Source: Mycolicibacterium aromaticivorans JS19b1 = JCM 16368 (lineage in GTDB: Bacteria; Actinomycetota; Actinomycetes; Mycobacteriales; Mycobacteriaceae). From it: DNA of 64,000 nucleotides. The DNA lies in contig NZ_JALN02000001.1 in NCBI RefSeq assembly GCF_000559085.1, positions 5,146,001-5,210,000 on the forward strand, given 5' to 3'. The position numbers and the translations under genes are program-made. A model generated the notes under the pieces. That model saw nothing but the letters and a program-made list of their open reading frames with translations. It made no database searches and was not told the origin of the DNA. How positions within the stretch are numbered: the stretch's first letter is position 1; each line of letters opens with the position of its first letter. Below are positions 8,562 through 18,797 of the stretch, one piece after another.

Positions 8562-10988
8562 CTACTCGTTGTCCCCGCCGGTCGCTGCGGTGGCGTCGAC
8601 CACCGCACTGGTCTGCTCGCCGCGCGCATCCGGCCACACCCAGTCGCGCACTTCGGGGATGTCGTCGCCATGGGTACGGGTGTATTCGCGGGCGGCGAGC
8701 CGCTTGTCGACCATCTGCTGACGCAGCGTGGCGCAACTCGACTGCAGGTGCGGCACTCGGTCGATGACGTCGATGACGAGGTGGTAGCGGTCCAGGTCGT
8801 TGAGCATCACCATGTCGAACGGTGTCGTGGTGGTGCCCTCTTCCTTATAGCCGCGAACATGGATGCGGCTGTCGTTGCTGCGGCGGTAGGTCAGTCGGTG
8901 GATCAGCCACGGGTAGCCGTGATAGGCGAAGATCACCGGCTTGTCCGCGGTGAACACCCCGTCGAACGCCCGGCTCGACAGCCCGTGCGGATGTTCGGTG
9001 TCATCCTGTAGCCGCATCAGGTCGACGACATTGACGAACCGGACCCGCAACTCCGGCAGGTGCTGGCGCAGCAGGTCGACGGCGGCCAGCGCCTCCAGCG
9101 TCGGGACGTCACCGGCGGCCGCGATCACCACGTCGGGATCTTCCCCGATCGTCTCGTTGCCGGCCCACTCCCAGATGCCGAGGCCGCGGGTGCAGTGCGC
9201 GATCGCCTCCTCCATCGTGAGGAAGTTGGGATGTGGCTGCTTGCCTGCGACGACGACGTTGACGTACTGGCGCGATCGCAAACAGTGGTCGTAGGTGGAC
9301 AGCAGGGTGTTGGCGTCCGGGGGCAGGTACACCCGCACCACTTCGGCGCGCTTGTTGACGACGTGGTCGATGAACCCCGGGTCCTGATGGCTGAAGCCGT
9401 TGTGGTCTTGGCGCCAAACATGGCTGGACAGAAGGTAATTGAGGCTGGCGATCGGTCGGCGCCACGGGATGTGGTTGGTCACCTTCAGCCATTTGGCGTG
9501 CTGATTGAACATCGAGTCGATGATGTGGATGAACGCCTCGTAGCAATTGAACAATCCGTGCCTGCCGGTCAGCAGGTAACCCTCCAGCCAGCCCTGGCAC
9601 TGATGCTCGGAGAGCATCTCCATCACCCGCCCTGCGCGGGCCAGGTGTTCGTCGACCTCGGGTCCGAGTAGTTCGGCACTCCACTGTTTGTCGGTCACCT
9701 CGAAGACCGCCTGCAACCGGTTGGACGCGGTCTCGTCGGGCCCGAAGATCCGGAAGTTGTCCGGGTTGAGCCGGATCACCTCGGTCAGCCACTGGCCGAG
9801 CACCCGGGTGGCCTCGGCGACCGTGGCGCCCGGCGCGGGCACGTCCACCCCGAACGTCCGAAAGTCGGGCAGCCGAAGGTCTTTGAGTAACAAGCCGCCA
9901 TTGGTGTGCGGGTTGTCGCTCATCCGCAGCTGACCCTCCGGTGCCAGCGCGGCGATGTGCGGGTCCAGCGTGCCGTCGGCGTCGAAGAGTTCCTCGGCGC
10001 GGTAGGACGCCAGCCAGTCGGCCAGCACCTGCAGATGCTCGGGGGTGTCCCGCGCGCTGGCCAGCGGGACCTGGTGCGCGCGCCACGATCCGGTGGTCTT
10101 CTTGCCGTCGATGTAGGCCGGGCCGGTCCAGCCCTTGGGGGTGCGGAACACGATCATCGGCCAGGCCGGCCTCTCGTCCGAGGGCGAGGCCTTGATCTCG
10201 GCGATCCGGTCCAGCACCTCATCGAGCAGTGCGGCGAACCGCCGATGCGCATCGGCGTGGTCTGCCGCGGCGTCCTCGGTCACCTCGAAGAAGTACGGCT
10301 CGTGGCCGAATCCGACCATGAGACTGCGTAATTCGTCGTCCGGGATGCGCGCCAACACCGTGGGATTGGCGATCTTGTATCCGTTGAGGTGCAGGATCGG
10401 CAGCACCACGCCGTCGCGGGCGGTGTTGAGGAACTTGTTGGAATGCCAGCTGGTGGCCAGCGCACCGGTCTCGGCCTCGCCATCGCCGACCACCGCGACC
10501 ACCAGCAGGTCCGGATTGTCGAAGGCCGCTCCGTAGGCATGCGACAGCGCGTAGCCGAGTTCTCCGCCCTCGTGGATCGACCCGGGGGTTTCGGGGGCGA
10601 CGTGGGATGGGATGCCGCCGGGAAAGGAGAACTGGCGAAACAGTCGGCGCAGGCCCTCGGCGTCCCGGGTGATGTCGGGGTAGGTCTCGGTGTAGGTGCC
10701 GTCCAGGTAGGCATTGGCCACCAGGCCGGGGCCGCCGTGACCGGGTCCGGTGACGTACACCGTCGATTGCTCGCGCGCCTTGATCGCGCGGTTGAGATGC
10801 GCGTAGAGGAAGTTCAGGCCCGGGGTGGTACCCCAGTGACCGAGCAGCCTGGGCTTGACGTCCTGGCGGCTCAGCGGAGTACGCAGCAGCGGATTGTCCA
10901 ACAAGTAGATCTGTCCGACCGAGAGGTAATTGGCTGCACGCCACCAGCCGTCGAGTTGGTCGATGGTCTCCTCGCTTATCGAGTCCAT
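8562..10988 (-). CDS. xfp: Phosphoketolase (xylulose-5-phosphate/fructose-6-phosphate)
   Basis: An 808-residue thiamine-diphosphate enzyme. It cleaves xylulose 5-P (and often fructose 6-P) with phosphate to acetyl-phosphate plus glyceraldehyde 3-P (or erythrose 4-P). Visible family marks are [13 protein letters not shown] near residue 47, GPGHGGPG near residue 82, the ThDP pyrophosphate motif GDGEAETG near residue 168, [11 protein letters not shown] near residue 200, and the C-terminal domain from about residue 620. The length is the usual one. The ATG at 10988 is near-certain from the conserved N-terminus. No acetate kinase or phosphotransacetylase gene is adjacent. Confidence 0.94.
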   Translation of the reverse strand: MDSISEETIDQLDGWWRAANYLSVGQIYLLDNPLLRTPLSRQDVKPRLLGHWGTTPGLNFLYAHLNRAIKAREQSTVYVTGPGHGGPGLVANAYLDGTYTETYPDITRDAEGLRRLFRQFSFPGGIPSHVAPETPGSIHEGGELGYALSHAYGAAFDNPDLLVVAVVGDGEAETGALATSWHSNKFLNTARDGVVLPILHLNGYKIANPTVLARIPDDELRSLMVGFGHEPYFFEVTEDAAADHADAHRRFAALLDEVLDRIAEIKASPSDERPAWPMIVFRTPKGWTGPAYIDGKKTTGSWRAHQVPLASARDTPEHLQVLADWLASYRAEELFDADGTLDPHIAALAPEGQLRMSDNPHTNGGLLLKDLRLPDFRTFGVDVPAPGATVAEATRVLGQWLTEVIRLNPDNFRIFGPDETASNRLQAVFEVTDKQWSAELLGPEVDEHLARAGRVMEMLSEHQCQGWLEGYLLTGRHGLFNCYEAFIHIIDSMFNQHAKWLKVTNHIPWRRPIASLNYLLSSHVWRQDHNGFSHQDPGFIDHVVNKRAEVVRVYLPPDANTLLSTYDHCLRSRQYVNVVVAGKQPHPNFLTMEEAIAHCTRGLGIWEWAGNETIGEDPDVVIAAAGDVPTLEALAAVDLLRQHLPELRVRFVNVVDLMRLQDDTEHPHGLSSRAFDGVFTADKPVIFAYHGYPWLIHRLTYRRSNDSRIHVRGYKEEGTTTTPFDMVMLNDLDRYHLVIDVIDRVPHLQSSCATLRQQMVDKRLAAREYTRTHGDDIPEVRDWVWPDARGEQTSAVVDATAATGGDNE

Positions 10989-11082
10989 GAGTCCATCAAA
11001 CCCTGATCGCGGCGACCGCGCTGCCGGGGCACCGATTGTTCACTACTACGCTGTCCGACGTGCTCGGCTTGGCGATGGACTC

Positions 11083-13419
11083 GTGACCGCTCCCGCATTG
11101 CTCGCCGGCGTGCGCGTGCTAGACCTGTGCGACCAGACCGGCGACCCGGTCACCCGGCTGCTTGCCGACCTCGGCGCCGACGTCATCAAGGTCGAGGCGC
11201 CGGCAGGCAGCCCCGCCCGCCGGGCGCTGCCCACCCTCGACGGCGTCAGCCTCCCGTTCGCACTCCACAACGCGAACAAGCGCAGCCTGGTGCTCGATCC
11301 CGCCGCCGACGCCGACCGGCGCCGGTTCATCGAGCTGGCCGGCGAGGCCGACATCCTCGTCGACAGCGGCACCCCCGGTCTGGTGGCGGCGTTCGGCACA
11401 TCCTGCGCAGCACTGGCCGACCAGTTCGGCCAGCTGGTCGCGATGACGGTCACCGACTTCGGCGCCGAAGGCCCGCGGGCATCGTGGCGGGCCAGCGACG
11501 CGGTGCTCTATGCGATGTCCACCGCGCTGTCCCGGTCGGGACCCATGACGGGCACGCCGGTGCTGCCCCCGGACGGTATCGCCTCGACCACCGCCGCCGT
11601 GCAGGCGGCGTGGGCGGTGCTGGTGGCGTATTTCAACCGGTTGCGCTGCAGGACAGGCGATTACATCGACTTCTCCCGGTTCGACGCGGTGGTGCTGACA
11701 TTGGATCCGCCGTTCGGGACGCAGGGTCAGGCCGCGACCGCCCGCAACGCGGCCGAACGCTGGCGCGGCAGGCCGCGAAATCAGGATTCGTATCCGATCT
11801 TCGCGTGCCGCGACGGCTACGTGCGGATCTGTGTGCTGGCACCCCGGCAGTGGCGCGGCATGCGGGCATGGCTGGGGGAGCCCGAACAGTTCCAGGACCC
11901 GATCTTCGACTCGATTGCCGCCCGCACCAAAGCCTTCGGTGAGCTCGGCCAGTTGATGGCCGCGCTGTTCGCCGATAAGACGATGGCCCAGCTGGTTGCC
12001 GAGGGGCAGGCGCACGGTGTACCGATCGCCGCGGTGCTGACTCCGTCGCAAGCGCTGGAGTCCGAGCATCTCACCGAGGTTGGGGCGCTGCTGGACACCG
12101 AGTTGGCGCCGGGTGTGACGGCTCGGGTGCCTGCCGGCTACTGGGTGGTCGACGGCAGCCACGCCGGATACCGCGCACCGGCGCCCGCGCTTGACGGCAG
12201 CGATACACGTTGGTCCTCAGCGCAATTCGCTCCCGACGCCATCCAGGAGGTGGGTAGCCGGCCGCTGGCCGGGGTTCGCGTACTGGATCTCGGTGTGATC
12301 GTCGCAGGCGGTGAGCTCAGCCGGCTGTTCGGCGACCTCGGCGCCGAGGTGATCAAAATCGAGAGCGCCGGCTACCCCGACGGCTTGCGCCAGAAGCGTC
12401 CCGATCAACAGATCAGCGAGTCGTTCGCCCGCGCGCATCGCAACCAGCTCGGCCTGGGCTTGGAGTTGCGCAGCCCCGAAGGCGCCGAGATATTCGGCCG
12501 GCTGGTGGCGGCCTCCGATGCGGTGTTCGCCAACTTCAAGCCGGGAACACTGGCCGCACTTGGCTTTTCCCCCGAACGACTGCGGGAGCTCAATCCTGGC
12601 CTGGTGCTGGCCGAAAGCAGCGCATTCGGTGACACTGGACCGTGGAGCAAACGCCTGGGGTACGGCCCGCTGGTGCGCGCGACGATCGGCGTGACCCGGC
12701 TCTGGACATCACAGGAGCCGCCCGCGCCCACCGCGCGGCATGCGTTCTACGACGCGACGACGATCTTCCCCGACCATGTCGTCGGACGGATCAGTGCCAT
12801 CGGGGCGCTGGCCGGACTGATCCGCCGCGAGCGGGACGGCGTCGGCGCCCGGACCCACGTGTCGCAGGCCGAGGCCGCGATCAACCAACTCGACACGCTC
12901 TACGTCACGCTGGCCGCCGCCGCAGCAGGAGCCGGGAACATCGAGCCGGACCCCGCCACGCATCTGGTGCTTGCGTGCGCCGGGGATGACGAATGGTGCG
13001 TGGTGTCCATTCGGTCCGATGCCGACCGCGAGGCGGTGGCCACCGTCATCGGCAACACGGAATTAGCCGACTGGACCAGGCAGCGCTCGCCGCTGCATGC
13101 CGCCGAGGCGCTGCAGGCCGCCGGGGTGCCCGCCGGCCCGATGAACCGGGTCGCCGACCTGGCCGACGACCCGCAGCTGACGTTGCGAAAAGTGTTCAGC
13201 GACATGATCCATCCGTTGCTCGGGCATCCGCTGCAGACCGAGGCCGGCCCGGCGCCCTACCGCCACATCCCGCCCGCGCCGCAGCGCCCCGCACCGCTGC
13301 CCGGCGCGGACACCCGCCAGATCTGTAGCGACGTGCTGAACATGACGGCCGCCGAGATCGACCAGCTGATCGCCGACGGCGTGCTGTTCGCCGCGGCCGC
13401 CGAGACCCAGGAGCGATGA
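11083..13419 (+). CDS. Tandem CaiB/BaiF-family CoA-transferase
   Basis: A 778-residue protein made of two class III CoA-transferase domains. The first starts with LAGVRVLDLCDQTGDPVTRLLADLGADVIKVE near the N-terminus. The second restarts near residue 390 with LAGVRVLDLGVIVAGGELSRLFGDLG. These enzymes move CoA between carboxylic acids through an aspartyl-CoA intermediate, normally as interlocked dimers, so the fusion could form that dimer within one chain. The GTG at 11083 is chosen because the fold starts right after it. The aldehyde dehydrogenase begins 2 bases after the stop, so they form an operon. Size matches Rv1866. Substrate unknown. Confidence 0.85.
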   Translation: MTAPALLAGVRVLDLCDQTGDPVTRLLADLGADVIKVEAPAGSPARRALPTLDGVSLPFALHNANKRSLVLDPAADADRRRFIELAGEADILVDSGTPGLVAAFGTSCAALADQFGQLVAMTVTDFGAEGPRASWRASDAVLYAMSTALSRSGPMTGTPVLPPDGIASTTAAVQAAWAVLVAYFNRLRCRTGDYIDFSRFDAVVLTLDPPFGTQGQAATARNAAERWRGRPRNQDSYPIFACRDGYVRICVLAPRQWRGMRAWLGEPEQFQDPIFDSIAARTKAFGELGQLMAALFADKTMAQLVAEGQAHGVPIAAVLTPSQALESEHLTEVGALLDTELAPGVTARVPAGYWVVDGSHAGYRAPAPALDGSDTRWSSAQFAPDAIQEVGSRPLAGVRVLDLGVIVAGGELSRLFGDLGAEVIKIESAGYPDGLRQKRPDQQISESFARAHRNQLGLGLELRSPEGAEIFGRLVAASDAVFANFKPGTLAALGFSPERLRELNPGLVLAESSAFGDTGPWSKRLGYGPLVRATIGVTRLWTSQEPPAPTARHAFYDATTIFPDHVVGRISAIGALAGLIRRERDGVGARTHVSQAEAAINQLDTLYVTLAAAAAGAGNIEPDPATHLVLACAGDDEWCVVSIRSDADREAVATVIGNTELADWTRQRSPLHAAEALQAAGVPAGPMNRVADLADDPQLTLRKVFSDMIHPLLGHPLQTEAGPAPYRHIPPAPQRPAPLPGADTRQICSDVLNMTAAEIDQLIADGVLFAAAAETQER

Positions 13420-13420
13420 G

Positions 13421-14857
13421 ATGACCACCACCGCAGAGATTTTCGTCGACGGAAAGTTTCTGAAGGCCGACCAGGTGCAGCCGGTGATCGAAGCGGCGAC
13501 CGGTGAGCCGCTGGGCGACGGTGCCAGCGCCACCGAGGCCGACATCGACGCCGCGGTGGCCGCCGCACGGGCCGCACTTGCCGAGTGGCAGTCCGCCTCA
13601 CCCGATCACCGGGCCGACGTGCTCACTGCGTTCGCTGCCGCCCTGGAGAGCCGCGCCCGGTCCACCGACGAACTGGTGAGCCGCGAGAACGGCATGCCGA
13701 TGTCGCTGTCGCGCGGTGCCAACGGCCGCTTCCCGGCCGCTCTGGTGCGCTACTACGCGCAGCTGATCACCGAAACACCGATCGAGGAGATCCGCCCCAG
13801 CATGATCGGGCACACCGTCGTGCGCCGGGAGGCCGTCGGTGTGGTGGCCGCGATCGTGCCGTGGAATTATCCGCAGGCCCTCGCCGCGTTCAAGCTGGCG
13901 CCCGCGCTGGCGGCCGGCTGCACGGTGGTGCTCAAGGCGGCCCCCGAAACCGCGCTGGACGCATTGGTATTCGCCCAGGCCGCGGAAGAGGCCGGGCTGC
14001 CTGCGGGCGTACTCAACATCGTTCCCGGTGGCGCGTCCGCCGGTGCCCACCTGGTGTCGCATCCCGGCGTGGACAAGGTCACGTTCACCGGGTCGACGGC
14101 CGCCGGCCGTGCGATCGGCGAGGTGTGCGGCCGGCTGCTGCGTCCGGTCACCCTGGAGCTGGGCGGAAAATCAGCGGCGATCATCCTCGACGACGCCGAC
14201 CTCGACGCCACCATCAAAGGCCTGCGGAACGCATCGTTGGTCAACAACGGCCAGACCTGCCACCTCAGCTCGCGGATCCTGGCACCCCGATCGCGCTACG
14301 GCGAGGTGCTCGACGCGCTCGTCGGCATGGTCGGTGCTCTCAACATCGGTGACCCGCTGGACAAGTCGACCGATATCGGCCCGCTGGTCAGTGCCCGCCA
14401 ACGCGAACGCGTGCTGGGCTACATCGAATCCGGGAAAGCAAGCTCGGCGAAACTGGTTGCGGGCGGCTCGGTTCCGGCCGATCAGCCGCGCGGCTGGTTC
14501 GTCTCGCCGACAGTATTCGCCGACGTCGACAACTCAGATCGGATCGCCCAGGAGGAGATCTTCGGTCCGGTACTCGCGGTGATCCCGTACGACGGTGACG
14601 AGGAGGCCGTCGCGCTGGCCAATGACAGCGAGTTCGGTCTGGCCGGCACGGTGTGGTCGACCGACGACGAGCGGGCCATCGACGTTGCCCGTGCGGTGCG
14701 AACCGGAACCGTCGGAATCAACGACTACCAGCTGGACTTCCGGGCGCCGTTCGGGGGCGTGAAGGCCAGCGGCATCGGCCGCGAGTTGGGTCCGGAGGGG
14801 CTGGACGCCTTCTTCGCGCTGAAGTCGATCTACCGGGTCGGGCCCGCAGACGACTGA
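13421..14857 (+). CDS. Aldehyde dehydrogenase family protein
   Basis: A 478-residue NAD(P)-dependent aldehyde dehydrogenase. Visible motifs are VPWNYP near residue 146, FTGSTAAGRAIG near residue 222 (cofactor binding), LELGGKSA with the general-base Glu near residue 245, NNGQTC with the catalytic Cys near residue 280, and EEIFGPV near residue 377. It starts 2 bases after the CoA-transferase stop and is probably co-translated. The pair could oxidise an aldehyde and activate the acid to a CoA thioester, but the substrate cannot be named. A strong hairpin follows the stop codon. Confidence 0.9.
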   Translation: MTTTAEIFVDGKFLKADQVQPVIEAATGEPLGDGASATEADIDAAVAAARAALAEWQSASPDHRADVLTAFAAALESRARSTDELVSRENGMPMSLSRGANGRFPAALVRYYAQLITETPIEEIRPSMIGHTVVRREAVGVVAAIVPWNYPQALAAFKLAPALAAGCTVVLKAAPETALDALVFAQAAEEAGLPAGVLNIVPGGASAGAHLVSHPGVDKVTFTGSTAAGRAIGEVCGRLLRPVTLELGGKSAAIILDDADLDATIKGLRNASLVNNGQTCHLSSRILAPRSRYGEVLDALVGMVGALNIGDPLDKSTDIGPLVSARQRERVLGYIESGKASSAKLVAGGSVPADQPRGWFVSPTVFADVDNSDRIAQEEIFGPVLAVIPYDGDEEAVALANDSEFGLAGTVWSTDDERAIDVARAVRTGTVGINDYQLDFRAPFGGVKASGIGRELGPEGLDAFFALKSIYRVGPADD

Positions 14858-14898
14858 GTGGCCACCCGTGACGCGGTCTGCGTCACGAATGGCCACTC
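14856..14898 (+). terminator. Long-stem terminator after the aldehyde dehydrogenase
   Basis: Arms GAGTGGCCA and TGGCCACTC, then CGTGACGC and GCGTCACG, form a 17-bp stem with one 2-base internal bulge and a 5-base loop. There is no T-run, as is common for mycobacterial terminators. The stem begins inside the stop codon region and separates the operon from the convergent gene at 14936-15376. Confidence 0.8.
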
Positions 14899-14935
14899 GG
14901 CCAGGTGGCTGATAGGTAGCCGCTACTAACCCGTG

Positions 14936-15376
14936 CTAGCCCGTTCCCAGGCAGCCGACGCCGCTGACGCAACCTCCGGTACCGCCGGGTCCGGCTCCGC
15001 CGGAGACGCCCGGAGCCGATCCGCTGACGCCGCCGGGGCCTGCCCCGCCCTGGACGCCGGGCGCCGATCCGCTGACGCCGCCGGGGCCCGCGCCGCCCTG
15101 AACGCCGGGCGCCGTACCCGTCACGCCACCGGGGCCCGCGCCGCCGTTCACGCCAGGCGCCGTGCCCGTCACGCCGCCGGGCGCGGTGGTGTCACCGCCG
15201 GCCGGGCTGGTCGTCACGACCACGGACGAGGTGGGCGACGTCGTCGTGGTCGTCGTCGACGTGCTCGTCTTGGAACTGTCATTGCTGCTGCCGCAGCCGA
15301 CGGCAAGCGTCAGCACCGCGGCACCGCCGACGAATGTCATAGCGGCCCTTGAAATCACTCCCGATCCCACAGCCAT
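14936..15376 (-). CDS. Glycine/proline repeat lipoprotein-like exported protein
   Basis: A 146-residue protein with an N-terminal hydrophobic segment ending LAVGC near residue 28, a loose lipobox, so it is likely a lipoprotein. A Ser/Thr-rich linker follows (residues 30-58), then four 16-residue repeats of the form TGTAPGVxGGAGPGGV (residues 70-133) and a short tail with two Cys. The repeats and low complexity suggest a surface or wall-associated role; no enzyme domain is present. It is convergent with the aldehyde dehydrogenase across the terminator hairpin. Function unknown. Confidence 0.65.
   Translation of the reverse strand: MAVGSGVISRAAMTFVGGAAVLTLAVGCGSSNDSSKTSTSTTTTTTSPTSSVVVTTSPAGGDTTAPGGVTGTAPGVNGGAGPGGVTGTAPGVQGGAGPGGVSGSAPGVQGGAGPGGVSGSAPGVSGGAGPGGTGGCVSGVGCLGTG
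14978..15169 (-). repeat. Four tandem 48-bp coding repeats
   Basis: Four units of 48 bp encode the 16-residue Gly/Pro repeats of the lipoprotein-like gene. Unit-to-unit change is mainly TGT to SGS and N/Q/S at one position. Copy number could vary between strains. Confidence 0.8.
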
Positions 15377-15521
15377 GCGGCCCTCACTTCCTTGTTAGGG
15401 GACGCTTTGGCGTACCCGCCGCGGCGGTAACCAAACCCTGTTCTGCCGGCGGACTCCTCTGGCCGGCGCGGTCCGGGGTATCGGGCTGCATTCGGGTGGC
15501 GGGCAGCGGCCCATGGCCGGC

Positions 15522-17843
15522 CTAGTCGCGTGCGAACGCTGCGGCGGCTTCCCGCGCCAGGTCGACGTACTGCTGCTCGCTGACATCGACGCCGACACCG
15601 AGGATGCGCCCGCCGGTGAACGGGAATCCCGGCTGGTAGAGGCGACTGACCGGGTCTGCGCTGTCAAAGCCGACGCACAGCCCGTCACCGCAGAGGGTGA
15701 ACGGCCCGATCTGCGCGCGCATCGGCCCCTCGGCCACGACGGTCTCGCCGACGTAGAGCTTCGCGGTGCCCAGTGATTCCATGTGCTCGCCGACGCCTTC
15801 CCGGACGAACTCGACCCCAACGGTCAGCTGGCCGGCATCGAGTTCAGGGGAGACGAAGACCTGCTCGGGTTTGATGCCCAGGAAGTTGTACACGTAGTGC
15901 AGCTTGCGGTCCTTGATGAATAGTGAGTGCCCGCCGAATCGCGAACCGTGCGCGAAGATCACCCCTTCGGAGTTCGAGGTGACCTCGACATCGGCGAGGA
16001 TCCGGTAGGAGCGGCCGCGGATATTGACCGCGGTCGACTCCGGCACGGGGGATGTGTGGGGGAAGTAGATGTAACGCGACCGCGGTGGCTCACCCTGCGG
16101 CCGTTCGTCGTTGATCTGCTCAATGGCAGGCCGATCATCCAGGGGCAGAACAAAATTCGCCTCGGCCTCCTCGAACCACGCGGCGATCAACTCCTGCAGC
16201 TTCTGCGGGTGCTCGTCGGCCAGGTTGCGGGCCTCCGCCCGGTCTTCGTCGACGTGGTAGAGCTCCCAGCGGTCGGCTTCGAAGTGACCCTTTCCGCTGA
16301 TCGGTGCGTGCAGGGCGGCCGCTTTCCAACCGTCCTGCCAGATTCCCCGCGTCCCCAACATGGCGAAATACTGGCGTTTCTTCGTGGTGGGGGCGTGCGC
16401 GTCGTCGAAGCTGTAGCGCATCGACACCCCGTTGAGCGGGTACTGCTCGACACCCCGGTACACGGTCGGCATCTGGAGCCCCACTGCCTCCAGGATCGTG
16501 GGCACGATGTCGGTGCTGTGGTGGTACTGGTGGCGCATCTCACCGCGGGCCTTGATTCCCTTCGGCCAATGGATGACCAGCGGGTCACAGGTGCCACCGG
16601 CGAATTGCGCGTAGCGCTTGAACATCTGGAACGGCGTCGAGAACGCGACGGCCCATCCGGTGGGGTAATGGTTGTACGTTTCCGGGCCGCCGAGCTCGTC
16701 GAAGTACGACATGTTCTCCTCCAGGCTGTCGGGAAAGCCGTTGAAGAACTTGTTCTCGTTGACCGATCCGTTGGGGGTGCCTTCGCCGGAGGCGCCGTTG
16801 TCGGCGCAATAGAAGATCAACGTGTTGTCGAGCTGGCCGGTCTGTTCCAAGAAGTCCACGATGCGGCCGACCTGGACGTCGGTGTACTCGGAGAATCCGG
16901 CGAATACCTCGGCCATCCGGCAGAACAGCTTCTTCTCGTCGTCGTTGAGTTCGGCCCAGGGACGCACGTAGTCGGCCTCGTTGGCCACGTCATCCGGCAT
17001 CGGGTTCAACGGAGTCAGCTCCGTCCCGTCAGGAACGACACCGCGCTCGATCATGCGTGCCAGAACCCACTCCCGGTAGGCCTCGTAGCCGTCGTCGAAC
17101 ACCCCCTTGTACTTGTCGATGTACTCCTGCGGACTGTGGTGCGGTGCGTGATTCGCCCCGGGGCAGAACCACATGAACCACGGCTTCGACGGCGCCGACG
17201 AGCGCAGATCGCGCAGCATTCGAATGGCTTGGTCGGCAAGGTCTTTGGAGAGGTGGTAGCCATCTTCGGGGCTGTAGGGCGGTTCGATCGCGTGGTTGTC
17301 CTCGATCAAGTCGGGATACCACTGGTTGGTCTCGCCGCCGAGGAAGCCGTAGAACCGGTCGAAACCCTTGGACAGGGGCCACTCCGAGCGGCTGCCGCCC
17401 GGTGAGAGGTCCTCGACCGGAACGTTATGGTTCTTGCCCAGCCACATGGTCGCAAAACCGTTGTCCTGCAACACTTGCGCGACGGTCGCGCATTCGGCGG
17501 GCAACCGTCCGGCGGCGCCTGGGAAGCCCATCGACCCTTCGGTGATCGACGCGCACCGGTTGACGTGATGGTTGCGTCCGGTCAGGAACGTGGAGCGGGT
17601 AGGCGAACACAAAGCTGTGGTGTGCCACTGGGTATACGTCACACCGTTGTCGGCGAGCCTGTCCATGGTGGGCATGGAGATCCGGCCGCCGTAGGGCGAC
17701 CACGCGGCCAGGCCGGTGTCGTCGTAGAGAACGATCAGGATGTTGGGCGCACCCTCCGGAGGCTTCGGGAGCGTGTAGGGCGTCCAGTCCGGGACCGAGT
17801 CCCGGATGTCGAGTTTGATGACTCCCCGGAATGGTTCGGCCAT
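15522..17843 (-). CDS. Sulfatase (arylsulfatase-type, formylglycine enzyme)
   Basis: A 773-residue hydrolase of sulfate esters. The N-terminal region has the metal-binding LIVLYDDTG strand near residue 36. The activation motif CSPTRSTFLTGR starts at residue 79; its Cys is converted to formylglycine by a separate enzyme. Other metal-site residues are in FWF/GANHAPHH near residue 230 and YCADNGASGEGTPNG near residue 345. The ATG at 17843 is chosen over the upstream start because GGAAGGA lies 8 bases before it. It lies downstream of an alpha/beta hydrolase on the same strand with a gap of about 90 bases. No signal peptide is seen, so it is probably cytoplasmic. Natural substrate unknown. Confidence 0.9.
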   Translation of the reverse strand: MAEPFRGVIKLDIRDSVPDWTPYTLPKPPEGAPNILIVLYDDTGLAAWSPYGGRISMPTMDRLADNGVTYTQWHTTALCSPTRSTFLTGRNHHVNRCASITEGSMGFPGAAGRLPAECATVAQVLQDNGFATMWLGKNHNVPVEDLSPGGSRSEWPLSKGFDRFYGFLGGETNQWYPDLIEDNHAIEPPYSPEDGYHLSKDLADQAIRMLRDLRSSAPSKPWFMWFCPGANHAPHHSPQEYIDKYKGVFDDGYEAYREWVLARMIERGVVPDGTELTPLNPMPDDVANEADYVRPWAELNDDEKKLFCRMAEVFAGFSEYTDVQVGRIVDFLEQTGQLDNTLIFYCADNGASGEGTPNGSVNENKFFNGFPDSLEENMSYFDELGGPETYNHYPTGWAVAFSTPFQMFKRYAQFAGGTCDPLVIHWPKGIKARGEMRHQYHHSTDIVPTILEAVGLQMPTVYRGVEQYPLNGVSMRYSFDDAHAPTTKKRQYFAMLGTRGIWQDGWKAAALHAPISGKGHFEADRWELYHVDEDRAEARNLADEHPQKLQELIAAWFEEAEANFVLPLDDRPAIEQINDERPQGEPPRSRYIYFPHTSPVPESTAVNIRGRSYRILADVEVTSNSEGVIFAHGSRFGGHSLFIKDRKLHYVYNFLGIKPEQVFVSPELDAGQLTVGVEFVREGVGEHMESLGTAKLYVGETVVAEGPMRAQIGPFTLCGDGLCVGFDSADPVSRLYQPGFPFTGGRILGVGVDVSEQQYVDLAREAAAAFARD

Positions 17844-17934
17844 TGCGGTTCCTTCCGAACAGTCGCGGCACGTGTCTCGACCGCGATGCGGACATGCTTG
17901 CACTGCGGGTGTCGCGCCGCAGTGGAACCGGCGA

Positions 17935-18681
17935 TCAGTCCAGCGAATCCCAGAACCGCGTCAGAGCGGTGGCGCCGCGCACCGGATCCTGCAGCATCCA
18001 CCAGTGGCCGAGACCGTCGAGCACCTCGGTCCGGGCGCCGGCTTGCTCGGCGGCGGCGCGGCGCTGTTCATCGGTGCCGACGAAGTGGTCTTCGGTGGCC
18101 AACAGCGCCAAGCCGGGACGCGCGGTGGCGTTGACCAGCATCCGACCCGCCTCGGCAACGGCGGGCTGCGCCGCCGAGCGGTACAGCGCGAGGATGGCCC
18201 GACCCATCTCGGGTCCGTGCGCCAAGGCCAGTTCGGTGGCGACGGCCGCGGAGATGCCCATCCCGGTCAGCAGGGCGACCCGGTCCTCGAGCGAGGCGGC
18301 GACCATGGCCTCGACGGCCTCTTCGCCGGCGCCCGGGGTCTGCCACACCTGGGCCATGTCGTGCCAGACGTAGTCGGGATGCAGAATCCCCAGCACGTCA
18401 CTGGCCCAGCTGCGGACTAGTTCGGGACGATGGATCACGGCGTTGAGCACATGGCCGCCGCCCCAGTCGTGTCCCACGAGGTCGACGGGGTCGTCGAACC
18501 CCTCCACTTGGCCGATGAGCCAGTCCCGGTAGGCCACCATCGTTGCCGGGAAGTCGTCGGGCAGCGGCGCACCGAACCCCGGCGGCGACAACCGCACCAC
18601 GTCGTCGCGACCGAGTGCCTCGACCAGCGGGCCCCAGATCACGTCGGTTTCCGGATTGCCATGAACCAGAACGACAGTCAT
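17935..18681 (-). CDS. Alpha/beta hydrolase (haloalkane dehalogenase/epoxide hydrolase type)
   Basis: A 248-residue alpha/beta hydrolase. The oxyanion motif HGNPE is near residue 7. The nucleophile elbow GHDWGG near residue 92 carries Asp rather than Ser, which places it with the dehalogenase/epoxide-hydrolase branch. The acid is probably in ATEDHFVG and the catalytic His in GLGHWWMLQ near residue 225. The ATG at 18681 has an AGGA ribosome site. It is divergent from the thiolase-like gene and upstream of the sulfatase. Substrate not predictable. Confidence 0.82.
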   Translation of the reverse strand: MTVVLVHGNPETDVIWGPLVEALGRDDVVRLSPPGFGAPLPDDFPATMVAYRDWLIGQVEGFDDPVDLVGHDWGGGHVLNAVIHRPELVRSWASDVLGILHPDYVWHDMAQVWQTPGAGEEAVEAMVAASLEDRVALLTGMGISAAVATELALAHGPEMGRAILALYRSAAQPAVAEAGRMLVNATARPGLALLATEDHFVGTDEQRRAAAEQAGARTEVLDGLGHWWMLQDPVRGATALTRFWDSLD

Positions 18682-18797
18682 GGCGTCATCCTGGCATGGC
18701 CGTCAGACGAGAAGAACCGCCCATCTGGCCGTCGGTCGACCGGTGCTAGGTTTTGACAGGCGTCAAACGCCGTCACGACTACAGATAGGGGCCGTCG

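Noticed and set aside
15927..17405. Long plus-strand frame opposite the sulfatase gene
   Set aside because: The opposite strand has clear sulfatase motifs; this frame is Val/Arg/Gly-rich shadow sequence.
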